This document shows positions 27,501-36,963 of a stretch of 64,000 nt of DNA, piece after piece. Origin of the DNA: Symbiotaphrina buchneri (Eukaryota > Ascomycota > Symbiotaphrinales > Symbiotaphrinaceae); the NCBI GenBank assembly GCA_001599915.1, contig BCIG01000002.1, forward strand, positions 930,001 to 994,000. The letters run 5' to 3'. A program made the translations under genes and the position numbers. The notes under the pieces were generated by a model. That model was not told the DNA's origin, did no database searches, and saw only the letters and a list, made by a program, of their open reading frames with translations. Position 1 is the first letter of the stretch; every line of letters starts with the position of its first letter.

Positions 27501-27593
27501 GCTCGAGACATGGGTAGGCTCCGCAGTATGCGGGTGGGCAAGTACAGTCTGGATTGTGATATAGTAATTACCACCTTCAGGCAGGATGAGTAA
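24590..27593 (+). CDS. UTP8-like t-UTP/UtpA nucleolar protein
   Basis: Exons 24590-24766 and 24819-27593 encode 983 aa. The opening (FTLAAVPRPVNAAQGKIQVAEVWSS, here split for length; GSKKRKRTE; IDGESVNVYN) and the following beta-rich first half match what I recall of fungal Utp8 beta-propeller proteins. The propeller is followed by a Lys/Arg patch (RKRKHGV), a charged region and a helical C-terminal half. In yeast, UtpA components bind pre-rRNA co-transcriptionally and Utp8 also helps tRNA export. The splice acceptor used is the CTAG just before codon 60, since earlier AGs leave an in-frame stop. Family call is moderately sure; a different nucleolar propeller protein is the alternative. Confidence 0.75.
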
Positions 27594-28148
27594 TATCATG
27601 GCAAGTTCGGTTTACGATCTATCTTGAGAGAGTAATACAGTAAATGTGGCTCAATGATTATGTACAGTAAGCGTTGCATGGCATTCAAGGCGTGCACCGA
27701 GCCTTAATTAAAAATTGATAAGTCGCTACAATTCAAAGTCCGACTACTGGAATGGTCGGATTTTGCGGCATCCGATTGGCGTGAACTCGGTTCCAAGCCA
27801 ATTTAAATCATCGTCAAAGCACCCAAAGGTTACTCCGGACTCCGTAATTTTCTTATTATTTGGGCGGACGGCGCGCACAAGACCCTCTGAAATTAATTAC
27901 GCTTAGATACGGTATCTTGTCGATCGCGACCCCTAACTGCGCGGGCTACATTTGTACTTTTTGTACACTGCGCTCCGCTAACTTCTTTTCTCACTCTCAC
28001 CAGCTCGAGTATCATAGTCGACTCTCACCCGCCTTAGGTTTGTACACCTCGAGGGGGATAGATCTATCTGTGCAATCGAGAGTAGGTTTCGTGACGTTCC
28101 TGCTCTCGTGTGGGATCATTGGGTGTGGATTCAATCCCAACGTTCACA
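27594..28148. other. Intergenic
   Basis: Spacer between the UTP8-like and ceramide synthase genes, same strand. A GATTGG (inverted CCAAT) occurs near 27773. Nothing else supported. Confidence 0.4.
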
Positions 28149-29611
28149 ATGGCGCGACCCCGGCGAAAATCGAGTGGCCTGGGACAGGATATCACTGTCA
28201 ACACACGTGCTCCTGCCATGTCGACAATTTTCACGCCTGAATCCCCGTCCTCACCTTCATATCATTCCGTGAAGAGTACAGTAAGTGTCCGAAGTCATCC
28301 TTCCGAGAGGCCCGTCGCAGTGGTAGAAGCTGACATGTTCTGTCAGCAGCGTAATGGCTTCAAAGATGCGTCAAGACCACGGCCCCGGCGTCGGAAGATC
28401 CATGGCTTTCTCGGACGCTGCAAGAACATCATTTTTCGATACACATGGTTTGCGCCCCTGGTCCTCTCTCTCATCCCGATTGCGGCGTACCTTGTGAACC
28501 CGACAGAGTCCAATCCTCTTCACGCCGCACTGTTCCTCTCCTACCCTATTCCACCTCCCCCTGGGTCACCGCCAGATACTCCGATAATGTACGGGAAGGG
28601 TGCCAAGGACTTTGCCTTCGTGGCCTTCTATACCCTGGTGCTGTCCTTTGTTCGGGAGTTCGTTATGCAACAGGTCATCAGGCCATTAGCCATGCTTTCC
28701 GGTATCAAAGGACGGGGGAAGCAGGCCCGATTCATGGAGCAAACCTACACTGCTCTGTATTTTGCAGTCTTGGGACCCTATGGCTTATGGGTGATGAGGA
28801 GGACGCCGATCTGGTATTTCAACACTACGGGAATGTTCGAGGATTTCCCCCACCGAGCCCACGACCTTTACTTCAAGGCATACTATCTTCTCCAAGCTGC
28901 TTACTGGGCGCAACAATTCATTGTTTTGGTTCTTCAGCTCGAGAAACCTCGCAAAGACTTTAAAGAGCTGGTCGGGCATCATATCGTTACGTTGGCTTTG
29001 ATATGGTTGAGCTACCGCTTCCATTTCACCTACATGGGTCTCGCCGTCTATATCACGCATGATATAAGTGACTTCTTCCTAGCGGTATGCCTTACATTTT
29101 GACTATGTGCTGTCCACTTCTCGCGCCTATGCTAATGGTATTGTCTTGTCAGACGTCAAAGGTTTTGAACTACCTGGACTCGGACATTACCGGCCCCTAC
29201 TTCCTGCTCTTTGCGTGCGTTTGGACCTACTTCCGGCATTATCACAATCTGCGTATCCTATGGGCTGTGTTGACCGAGTTTGCAACGGTCGGACCCTATG
29301 AACTAGATTGGGAGACCCAGCAGTACAAATGTTGGATCAGCCAGATCATCACGTTTGCTCTGCTCGCGTCGCTTCAGGCGCTAAACATGTTCTGGATGTA
29401 TTGGGTCTTGCGGATTGCCAAGCGCTATGTCTTCGACAACATCAAGGAGGATGAACGGAGTGACAACGAGGACGAGCCAGAAGACATTCCTGAAGAACCG
29501 GCGAAAGAAACATCGCATCTGCATCACAATGGCCATGCCATCGATAACAGCATCTCAAAGGTCGAACCAGCCCCGATTGAGATTGCCCAAGAGAAGAAGA
29601 AGGCTCGTTAG
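28149..29611 (+). CDS. Ceramide synthase, Lag1/Lac1 TLC-domain
   Basis: ER enzyme joining sphingoid base to acyl-CoA. Exons 28149-29084 and 29153-29611 encode 464 aa. A 95-residue cytosolic basic leader is followed by about seven to eight hydrophobic spans. The Lag1 motif is intact: GHHIVTLAL with His277-His278, SYRFHFTYMG, then THDISDFFLA (His304, Asp305) running across the intron into TSKVLNYL. The tail after residue 410 is acidic (EDEPEDIPEEP) and ends with KKKAR, which could serve ER retention or phospho-regulation by casein kinase 2 as in yeast Lac1/Lag1. Filamentous fungi usually have two such paralogues (LagA, BarA); which one this is cannot be settled here. Confidence 0.93.
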
Positions 29612-30664
29612 CCCCATCTGACCTCAAAGGGCCGACCACTGGCTTGTTAGGAGAGGTTGAACCGCAACATCAGCCTATATGGTTGTTATGCATTTCGACA
29701 TATCGTGTAATGTCGCGATACATTCGTTTATTCCATGTGCCATTTCATGAACGGCACGAGAAGGACTTTTCAGGGAATGGCGCTGTATGGTGCGCTGTTC
29801 GGCAACAACCTGGCATGACGGAGATGGTGTCGGTGTCACCATCCAATATGAGCACCGGCGGAGTTTGATAGACATTTAGACAGCCTCGATTGCAGCGCAA
29901 ATGCTGTCACGGCAGAAGCAATCTTCGTTCGTTTGCATGCTCTGGGCAATAGGGAGAATAACATGTATGATAGAAAATGGTTCGAGGGTATCTATGCATC
30001 TGGGCATAGGGCTAGTAATAATAATAAAATAGGAAGGTCTAAATTCCTCAGATGGGAAGTTTATGTCGTGAATCGAATATCTGCTCAGGCGTAGTTAGGT
30101 GTTCGTAAGGTAGTTAAGGAACTTGAGCTTTTTAAAACCACAGCGGAAAGATGACTTGACCCTCTCAGTGCATGATTGGTTTTGTTGACGATACCTTTTT
30201 CCCCCTCCAGGAAGTGGGCAGTCTAGGGAAGGGAGTAGATACCGGTATATATCTACCTGTTATTCATGGTCCTACCTCCTCTTGAACAGTGGATGATAAT
30301 ATTGGAAGATGAAAGTGAACCAGATGGTAGCTGAACAGCTCAGCTATATTACTACTATTACCAGATCTTTTATACAACCACCTCTTGCTCTAGCCATTCG
30401 AAAATAAACTATCATGAACAGGAAATTATAAGCTGAGTGGTGGCCCATATCAAAGATTAATGAAGCCCCTATTCCGAAGTAGCGCACAGGGGGTGACAGC
30501 GTCTAGGCCCTCCCCCACATTTTGCCATCTATGTCTGGCAGGCAAATGACGTCGTCCGATCCCGACGATTCCTCTCCACCAAGCACCGTCACCAATTTCT
30601 CTCTTCAACCACCACGACTCCTCTCCCCATCAATATCACCCAATCAATTGAAAAAGCCCAGCAA
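29612..30664. other. Intergenic, AT-rich
   Basis: About 1.05 kb with no credible coding frame. There is a short ATA/AAT microsatellite-like stretch near 30010-30030 and generally high AT content to about 30,460. No tRNA-like B box or repeat element recognised. Confidence 0.4.
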
Positions 30665-31472
30665 ATGCCCTCTCTGCCATCCCCACTCCCAATCAGCGTA
30701 CTGAGAAGCACCACAACCAGCAGCACGCTCAGACAATCCGCGCCCCGCATCCTCGCGCGCTACCTCTCACCTCGCACTCTGAGCACTTCTCTGCCTTCCT
30801 CCACGCTCCCTCATCAACTACCCCTCCGTTCAAACGGGGCCGCAAGAAGAGCCTTCTCCACGACTCCAGCCGTGACAATGCCCAAATACACCGGCTCGTG
30901 CTACTGTCGCGAGATCAAATATGAGATCGAGCTCGACTCGCCGGACCAGGCGCGCATGAGCATCTGCCACTGCAAGAACTGCAAGGTACCCCTCCCTTCC
31001 CCCTATCCCACCCCTCCCTCCCATCCCCCAAAACTAACGGCATCTAGAAATTCACCGGTGGCGAGCACGGCATAACCGCAAAACTCCCCCGGAGCGCATT
31101 CACATACATCCCGTCCTCGCCGCCGTCGCTCAAGAAGCACGTCGCCGACAACGGCTCCGGCACGCTGTTGACGCGCGAGTTCTGCGGCACCTGCGGGGGC
31201 CCGATCATGGAGTACGGCGCGAACGCGGGCGATAATACGTATGTCTTTTATGGTTCCCTGGATAAACCGAGGGAGTTGCCCCCTAAGGGAGAGTTTTATT
31301 GCAAGAATCGTGATCCGTGGATGCCGGAGGTGCCGGGTGAGTGATTGGCGTTTTTATTTATTGGGATTGGGGCTCTGTGTTGGGGGCGTGGGAGACCCTT
31401 GCTGGTCAGGGCAGTTTTTGCTAATGTGCGGTGTCTGCAGGTATCTTCCACAAGCAGGAGATCAAGGAATGA
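30665..31472 (+). CDS. GFA/CENP-V (Mss4-like) zinc-binding protein
   Basis: Exons 30665-30985, 31048-31336 and 31441-31472 encode 213 aa. The core from residue 72 has GSCYCREIKYEI, ICHCKNCKKF and REFCGTCGGP, the Cys pairs of the glutathione-dependent formaldehyde-activating (GFA) fold, which binds structural and catalytic zinc. Substrates of most fungal members are unknown. The first 71 residues have no acidic residues, many Ser/Arg/Leu, and end RRAFSTTPAVT, like a cleavable mitochondrial presequence. A second ATG at 30878 begins the bare domain (MPKYTG), so cytosolic and mitochondrial forms are possible. Confidence 0.85.
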
Positions 31473-31950
31473 GTCCGTACTCTTTCCGGCTTCACAGGCT
31501 CCGCGCATCTCCGAGCCGTGCTGTGGCTTCTCGCATTCTACCAGCCATGTCTAGCTCGTGAACTGGGCGGCGGTTCGATCGAGACCATTTCTTACCGGAC
31601 CGGCCGTGTGTTATGTTAAACCTACGCCTGTTAAGGCTGGACATCTTACTCTTGAGTAACAGGAAATGAACATGATGATTACCGATTCAGGGGTCAAAAT
31701 TATACACTGGCTCATAGCTATCATGAACATATCGATATGCATGCAAATACACATTAAGCATAGATAAACCATATGCACACCCCACCTCCGTACAACATGC
31801 AAAGAAACATGCAACCATGACCCATGAACCATGAACATAAACTCAAAACGTGAAATATGCCACACCATCAATATGGCCCGCACTCCGCAAACAAGTGCCA
31901 AGCAAGCAAGCCCCTTCCCACCTCAGGGGCAATCTTCAACAACCGCCGCA
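31473..31950. other. Intergenic, convergent 3' ends
   Basis: 3' ends of the GFA-like gene and the Nha1-type antiporter. AT-rich and CATG-rich around 31,680-31,850. Nothing else recognised. Confidence 0.4.
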
Positions 31951-34900
31951 TCAAGCAAACCGAATCCGCAGATTCCCCATGCCGCTGCGCCGGCTCTGGT
32001 GCCCATCACCGCCGCCATCCCTGCGCCTCCCGGGCACGGGCTCCTCATCCTGCTGCCACCGCACGCGCTGTGGCGGCATCCGCTCCGTGCCCTCGTCCTC
32101 GCTGTCGCTATCGTTCTCTTCCTTGCGCAGTCCCAGCGCGGCTTCTCGCCGCCGCCGCTCCACCGCCGTCTCCGCCTGGTCGTCCACCTCGCCCTCTTCT
32201 TCCTCCTCCTCAGGCGCTTCCGCGTCATGTTGCGCGGTCCGCGCACGGCCACGCTCCCGCGACTCCTCAGGCGATTGCGAGGACGATGCCTGCTGCCGCC
32301 GCAACTGCGCCGCCGTCGGCCGCGCGTCCGGCTGCGCCAGCCGTGCCAGGTCCTCCGTTACAGAATGGTACGGGATCGCACGCTCCTCAGAATCGACGAG
32401 CGCAAGTCCCTCAGGGCCAGCCGGGTGTGACTCGTTGCTGCCGACCTTCTTGATCTGCGCTCCCGTCTCGGCGACTTGCTCCGGCGATCGCTCTTGGTTA
32501 AGACGCGCTGCTTCTTGGTCTTGAGGTGGTGCCTCGCGGATACGCTCCTCGCGTGCCTGGCGTTGAACTTCCCGTTTCAAGGAGCCTGGTGCGTCGGTCG
32601 CTTCGACAGCCTCGGCGCGCGCTTTCGGATCGAGCTTCTGTACTTGCTTGATGAAGTCTTCCTTGCCCAGCCGCTGCCCACCAGAGGCGATCGTGAAGCG
32701 GATGCGCGCGTCGTCGGCCGCTTCTTGTTCGGCTTTCTTCTTCCTCTTCGCGTCGCTGGCCTGCGTGCCAGACGGCCCCGCTTCCGCACCGTCCTTGCCG
32801 CCGAGCCATGTCCCCATACGTGTCAGTTGCCGGCGTGGTTGAGGGTGTGGTGCCGATTGCGCTTTCTGCTGAGCAGCTTTCTTCTGTGGTGCCGGGATGT
32901 CGTATTTCTTGACCACCTCGCCATTCTCATCTTCAACGATGATCGTATTGCCAAACTGATATGCAAGGGCAGGACCGCTTTTAGGGGCAGCGGTTTTAGC
33001 AGGTTTGGGTTTGGACGGCGACTCTTCTCCACGGTGACGCCAGGTGCCCTCGCGGACCAGCTTCTTGCGGAGGTTCCGGTAAGGATGAGCCGGATGATCG
33101 GCGGCTTCCTTTAGCCCTTCTTTGAGCTTCTCGGGATGTGACGCGCTCTCCTTCAGCTCATGGCTTAGTTCATGGCCAACCTCTTTGCCTTCTTTCTCTA
33201 AATGTTGGAATCGCTCTTGTGCTTCTGAGCCCGGTCCTTCTCCAGGTGACGTCTTCTCCTCGTCTATCACATTCCCTTCCTTATCTTCCACAATTATATT
33301 AGCACCTTCTTGATAGGCTTGGAATTCTCCTTGCTCCTCCTCGCGCTTGGCTTCAGATCGCTCTCCCTCTACCTCGCCTTTCTCCGCAAGGGTCTCTGAG
33401 CCGCTAGCGCTTGCAGCTTCTTTCTGTCGCTGTGGAGCAATAGCTGACTGACTGATTGGCCCGCCTGGTCCCATACTCTCCCACTTCTTCTTCCTAGAAT
33501 GGGAACGTACACTCGGCGAACGACTACCTGGTCTGCTCTCGTCCTCTTCCTTCTGTCTACGAAGAAATTGCCCTGGCATACCGATTGGAGGAAGCATCCC
33601 AGGTGGATATTGCTTCTCTTCACCGGATTCAGCAGTGTCTGGCCGACGGAGCGACATAGAACTCTTCGACCGAGACTGTATGCGAGGTAACCTTTCCATC
33701 CACGATGGACCTTCCTCGTTCGCCTGTGTGTAGGACATGGTAAGAGTGAGCGTGTTAATGCGCTTGCCGAGTGTGAATACGGCAATAGACGAGCCATGTA
33801 CTACAATCGAAGCTATCACCAAGAACGTGGTGATTGGCCAAATGACCTCCACAATAAGATAATTTTGCGTCCCTGGAGCCGGTAATTCAGCTAAAGGCGT
33901 CGTGCCTTCGGTCTCCAGCTCTGCCCGGGCCATAATGGCGACGAAGATAGCGCCGACACCGATCGGTCCGAAGTGTCCAGCAAAGAGAGCTTCTCTCCAC
34001 GTCTTAATACCCGGGATGAGTGGCTTCAATGCCATCATTATAGGTATTCGTCGGAATAATATGACAAATATAGCTATAACCACAAGCCTCCAAGGCGTCA
34101 GGCCAAGTGAAGGAGCGTTGTATAGCTCCCAGGGGATGATGGACCCCAGATAGACAAAGTATGCCAGATTGAGAAGCAGATCGATGACGTTGGAGACGTG
34201 GGATTCTTCGGTCTTTTGAAGAAACCATCCATCATTAGAGAACCCGACTCCTGCAGCAAAGCCCACCAGAAGATCATCAATACCTAAAATACTTCCCGAA
34301 CCGGCGCAGAAAAGGGCGAGCGTGAAATAGAATACCAAGAAGCTCTCTCTGTCTATCATGTTTCTGTTCTCTGCCCACTTTATGGCGTGACGCCCAGCAT
34401 AGCCGACAGCGACTCCATAGATGGCACCAAATATACATTCGTAAAGAATGGTCAGGCAGATCCAGTGTTCAGCAACCTTGTTCGCGTCTGGTCTATATCG
34501 AACGAGATATAGAGCCAAATATATAAAAGGAAAAGCCATGCCATCGTTGCAGCCTGATTCGGCAGAGAGCAAGTCCCTCAAATGCTTCGGGACTCGTTTG
34601 GCAAATTTGCCTTTACCGACGACCGAAGAAGCCAACACGGGATCTGTGGCCGTAACACAAGCTGCGCAGACGAGTGACTCCAGCCATGATAATGGGGGAA
34701 CCATCCACCATATGAACAGACTCGTGATGAGCCAACCGAAGGTCATGACAGGCACCAGAAGGAAGACAACCGACCTCCAATGTCTTTCCATATATGCTTT
34801 CGGTAACTCGACACCGACGGCGAAACATTGGACGACCAAAACAATACGGGAGCATTCAAGTGTAATCTGATCCACGTTTCCCCACGTGTTAGGGCTGAAC

Positions 34901-35073
34901 AGGTTCGCCGCATGTGGACCAAAAATGATACCACAGATCGTTGCAACTGTAGCTTCACCAATGTAGAGCCTCTCTTTGACGAATAGTGAGCATAACATGA
35001 ACAAGCTCGTAAACCCGCCGAGGATTATGTATGCCAGATGCGGCTTGTTTATCGCCAGTTGATCCCAAGCCAT
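31951..35073 (-). CDS. Plasma-membrane Na+(K+)/H+ antiporter, Nha1/Sod2 type
   Basis: CPA1 antiporter that exports Na+ and K+ in exchange for H+. Single exon of 1,040 aa from ATG 35073. About 12 membrane spans occupy residues 10-430. Family motifs are present: ATDPVLAS with the Asp144-Pro145 pair, and SAESGCNDG (acidic residues 172 and 177) needed for transport. The tail of about 600 residues is cytosolic, charged and low complexity, and contains two copies of an IIVED-x-x-G-x-V motif that marks the fungal Nha1 C-terminal region. Intronless, unlike most neighbours. It is divergent from palH, whose pathway controls salt and alkaline tolerance. Several long antisense frames in the GC-rich tail are shadows. 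Confidence 0.94.
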   Translation of the reverse strand: MAWDQLAINKPHLAYIILGGFTSLFMLCSLFVKERLYIGEATVATICGIIFGPHAANLFSPNTWGNVDQITLECSRIVLVVQCFAVGVELPKAYMERHWRSVVFLLVPVMTFGWLITSLFIWWMVPPLSWLESLVCAACVTATDPVLASSVVGKGKFAKRVPKHLRDLLSAESGCNDGMAFPFIYLALYLVRYRPDANKVAEHWICLTILYECIFGAIYGVAVGYAGRHAIKWAENRNMIDRESFLVFYFTLALFCAGSGSILGIDDLLVGFAAGVGFSNDGWFLQKTEESHVSNVIDLLLNLAYFVYLGSIIPWELYNAPSLGLTPWRLVVIAIFVILFRRIPIMMALKPLIPGIKTWREALFAGHFGPIGVGAIFVAIMARAELETEGTTPLAELPAPGTQNYLIVEVIWPITTFLVIASIVVHGSSIAVFTLGKRINTLTLTMSYTQANEEGPSWMERLPRIQSRSKSSMSLRRPDTAESGEEKQYPPGMLPPIGMPGQFLRRQKEEDESRPGSRSPSVRSHSRKKKWESMGPGGPISQSAIAPQRQKEAASASGSETLAEKGEVEGERSEAKREEEQGEFQAYQEGANIIVEDKEGNVIDEEKTSPGEGPGSEAQERFQHLEKEGKEVGHELSHELKESASHPEKLKEGLKEAADHPAHPYRNLRKKLVREGTWRHRGEESPSKPKPAKTAAPKSGPALAYQFGNTIIVEDENGEVVKKYDIPAPQKKAAQQKAQSAPHPQPRRQLTRMGTWLGGKDGAEAGPSGTQASDAKRKKKAEQEAADDARIRFTIASGGQRLGKEDFIKQVQKLDPKARAEAVEATDAPGSLKREVQRQAREERIREAPPQDQEAARLNQERSPEQVAETGAQIKKVGSNESHPAGPEGLALVDSEERAIPYHSVTEDLARLAQPDARPTAAQLRRQQASSSQSPEESRERGRARTAQHDAEAPEEEEEEGEVDDQAETAVERRRREAALGLRKEENDSDSEDEGTERMPPQRVRWQQDEEPVPGRRRDGGGDGHQSRRSGMGNLRIRFA

Positions 35074-35670
35074 TTTGTCTGCAGTAGAAGAGGTTCGAAG
35101 GCCGTTGCGAGTTCCAGATGGCCACGTCCCTCAAGTTGTCCAATGGGTCGTTTCAAACACCGAGCCTATGCGGCTGTTGCTGACCCTGCCGGATAGGCGG
35201 AAGTGACTCTCGAGAGTTGGTGCAAGGGGAAGACAGGTGCCCCCGGTCACTTTGCAGATCCTGGACCTTTTCTTGCGAGCCTCAAGGGCCAATTCCCCAG
35301 TCGTTAGATTCCCTCACCAATCCTCCAAACCGTGCACGGCGCAGCATACAGTATGCGGGTGCGCCCAGTCGCCGCTCCTACCCTTTGTACAAACGTCGTG
35401 TCGGTATTGAAAGGACGCGTTGGGCCGGAAGGGATCTCTTGCTGAGAGATCCTGCCGTTACGTATGGATGAAAGAAAGTCAGGCAAGAGCGGAGGGAGGA
35501 AAGAGTGTAAGGAGGAAGGAAGAAGGAAGGGCGGCCTTAATCGAAAGAATGTATTCTGGAGCTGAGGCTCTATCGCGGCAAGAGAGATACGCAATGATTT
35601 GGTAGTGGTTCTCGTGCATGAGAGCACGCACTGGCGTACCAGTACGAATACTTTGTAAGAGTAAGGCAAC

Positions 35671-35676
35671 GCCAAG
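35671..35676 (+). promoter_or_regulatory. PacC-type hexamer
   Basis: GCCAAG, matching the consensus GCCARG of the alkaline pH regulator PacC; about 600 bases ahead of the antiporter start. A single hexamer is weak evidence. Confidence 0.3.
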
Positions 35677-36596
35677 CCAGCTTAAGGTTAAAAAAGATAT
35701 GGTGGGGCTGGGCGTTTACGTTCTGGCACCTCGGAGGTACGGAGTATTATCGCCCAGGAAATCTCTAGCGACTACTACACCCTGTGCGGACGCAGAGTTT
35801 TCCGTCTCTCACCACATCGGGCTTTTCGTCTTTAAACGTGTGTCTGATACGGTAACCAAATTTCTAACAGTTGAATATGCTGGAGAAGCTGGGACTATCA
35901 ACTCTGTGGGGGTAAGGTAACTAATGCAAATAGAGGTGAGATTTCCCTAAAGGTGCGTCGATAAAGATGGAGAAATAACCCGAAGGTTCTACCACCGCTA
36001 AATCCGTGTGGAGATGCAGCGACAACGTACGGTTGCTTGTATCTGTACACCCTCGTGTCTAAGCTCCACTTGTCAACGGGATATGTGACAGCTCAAATAA
36101 TGCATTCGTGTTCCCACAAGGTATACAGCGTGGAAGCTTTGAGAAATAGAATAATACGTTCATATTCTATCCCTAAACTAAATGCTATGGCAAGAAACGA
36201 GTATGCAACAATGACAGACAAAAAAGGTACAGTACTCAATGTGACAGCCAGCATGTGAAAAAGCGACCTTGTGCAGCACCAATAACGCCTGGAGTGTTTG
36301 TACAAACACAGGTCATCGGTGGTCATGGTGCGGAGTACATCCTTGCGTTTTGCGTGCTTATGTGCACCGGTGTGTCTGCATCTGGATCCTCTTACGGAAG
36401 ATGTCGGTCGGACCCACCCGATTGGTGACTAGCACGCATTGCAAGCATCACACGGCTCGCTCACCAAGACTTTTGCCCTCTGTGCTGCCCCGTCGTAACC
36501 CAGTTCCAGTTCCAGTTCCCATCCTAACTACTGCCCTCCCCCCGATCCCACCACACAAACGAGCCCTCCCAAGAAAGGCCAATTTGCATGGCACTT

Positions 36597-36637
36597 CTTG
36601 GCTGAAAAGCGATGTTTGTAACTCTTTATCTCTTGGC
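36597..36637 (-). promoter_or_regulatory. Pair of PacC-type hexamers upstream of palH
   Basis: Two CTTGGC (GCCAAG on the minus strand) copies at 36597-36602 and 36632-36637, 35 bases apart, about 330-365 bases ahead of the palH ATG. A third copy lies at 36849-36854. Clustering makes a real site more likely than for a lone hexamer; no binding data. Confidence 0.35.
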
Positions 36638-36963
36638 ATGCCTTTCCTTGCTGCGTGACCCCGAGCATCCCGTGGACGTGTACGAGTAGAGGCTGGAGAA
36701 ATGCCATGCCGTCTGCCCAGCGGCGACAGATCTGGGCGGTACCCACTTCCACCAGCTCCTCAACCATCCAGGTACGCACTGCCAACCTGCCAATATTCAC
36801 CCCCGTCCTCCAGGTCTTTAGACCTTGCATCTTCAGACACATTCTTCTCTTGGCGTCAGTCAATTGCAAACGCCTCCTTTGCTTCTATACTTCTTGACTA
36901 TCCGAGCGACTGGGCGGGAGGCCGAAAAGGTCGCGCACTGGGTGTCATCAATCCGAGTCTCTT

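Larger units (their letters stand above)
35074..36963. promoter_or_regulatory. Divergent Nha1/palH intergenic region
   Basis: 1.9 kb between two divergent starts with no credible gene. GCCAAG hexamers (PacC consensus GCCARG) occur at 35671-35676 (+), and on the minus strand at 36597-36602, 36632-36637 and 36849-36854. A purine-rich tract (AGG/GAA) lies at about 35,470-35,540. Confidence 0.5.

Noticed and set aside
31831-32524. Three long overlapping plus-strand frames of about 200 aa
   Set aside because: They are antisense to the GC-rich low-complexity tail of the Nha1-type antiporter, and their Arg/Ser/Pro-rich content is a composition shadow.
36269-36897. Small overlapping frames upstream of palH
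   Set aside because: Composition of a C/T-rich leader region; none extends the conserved palH start.
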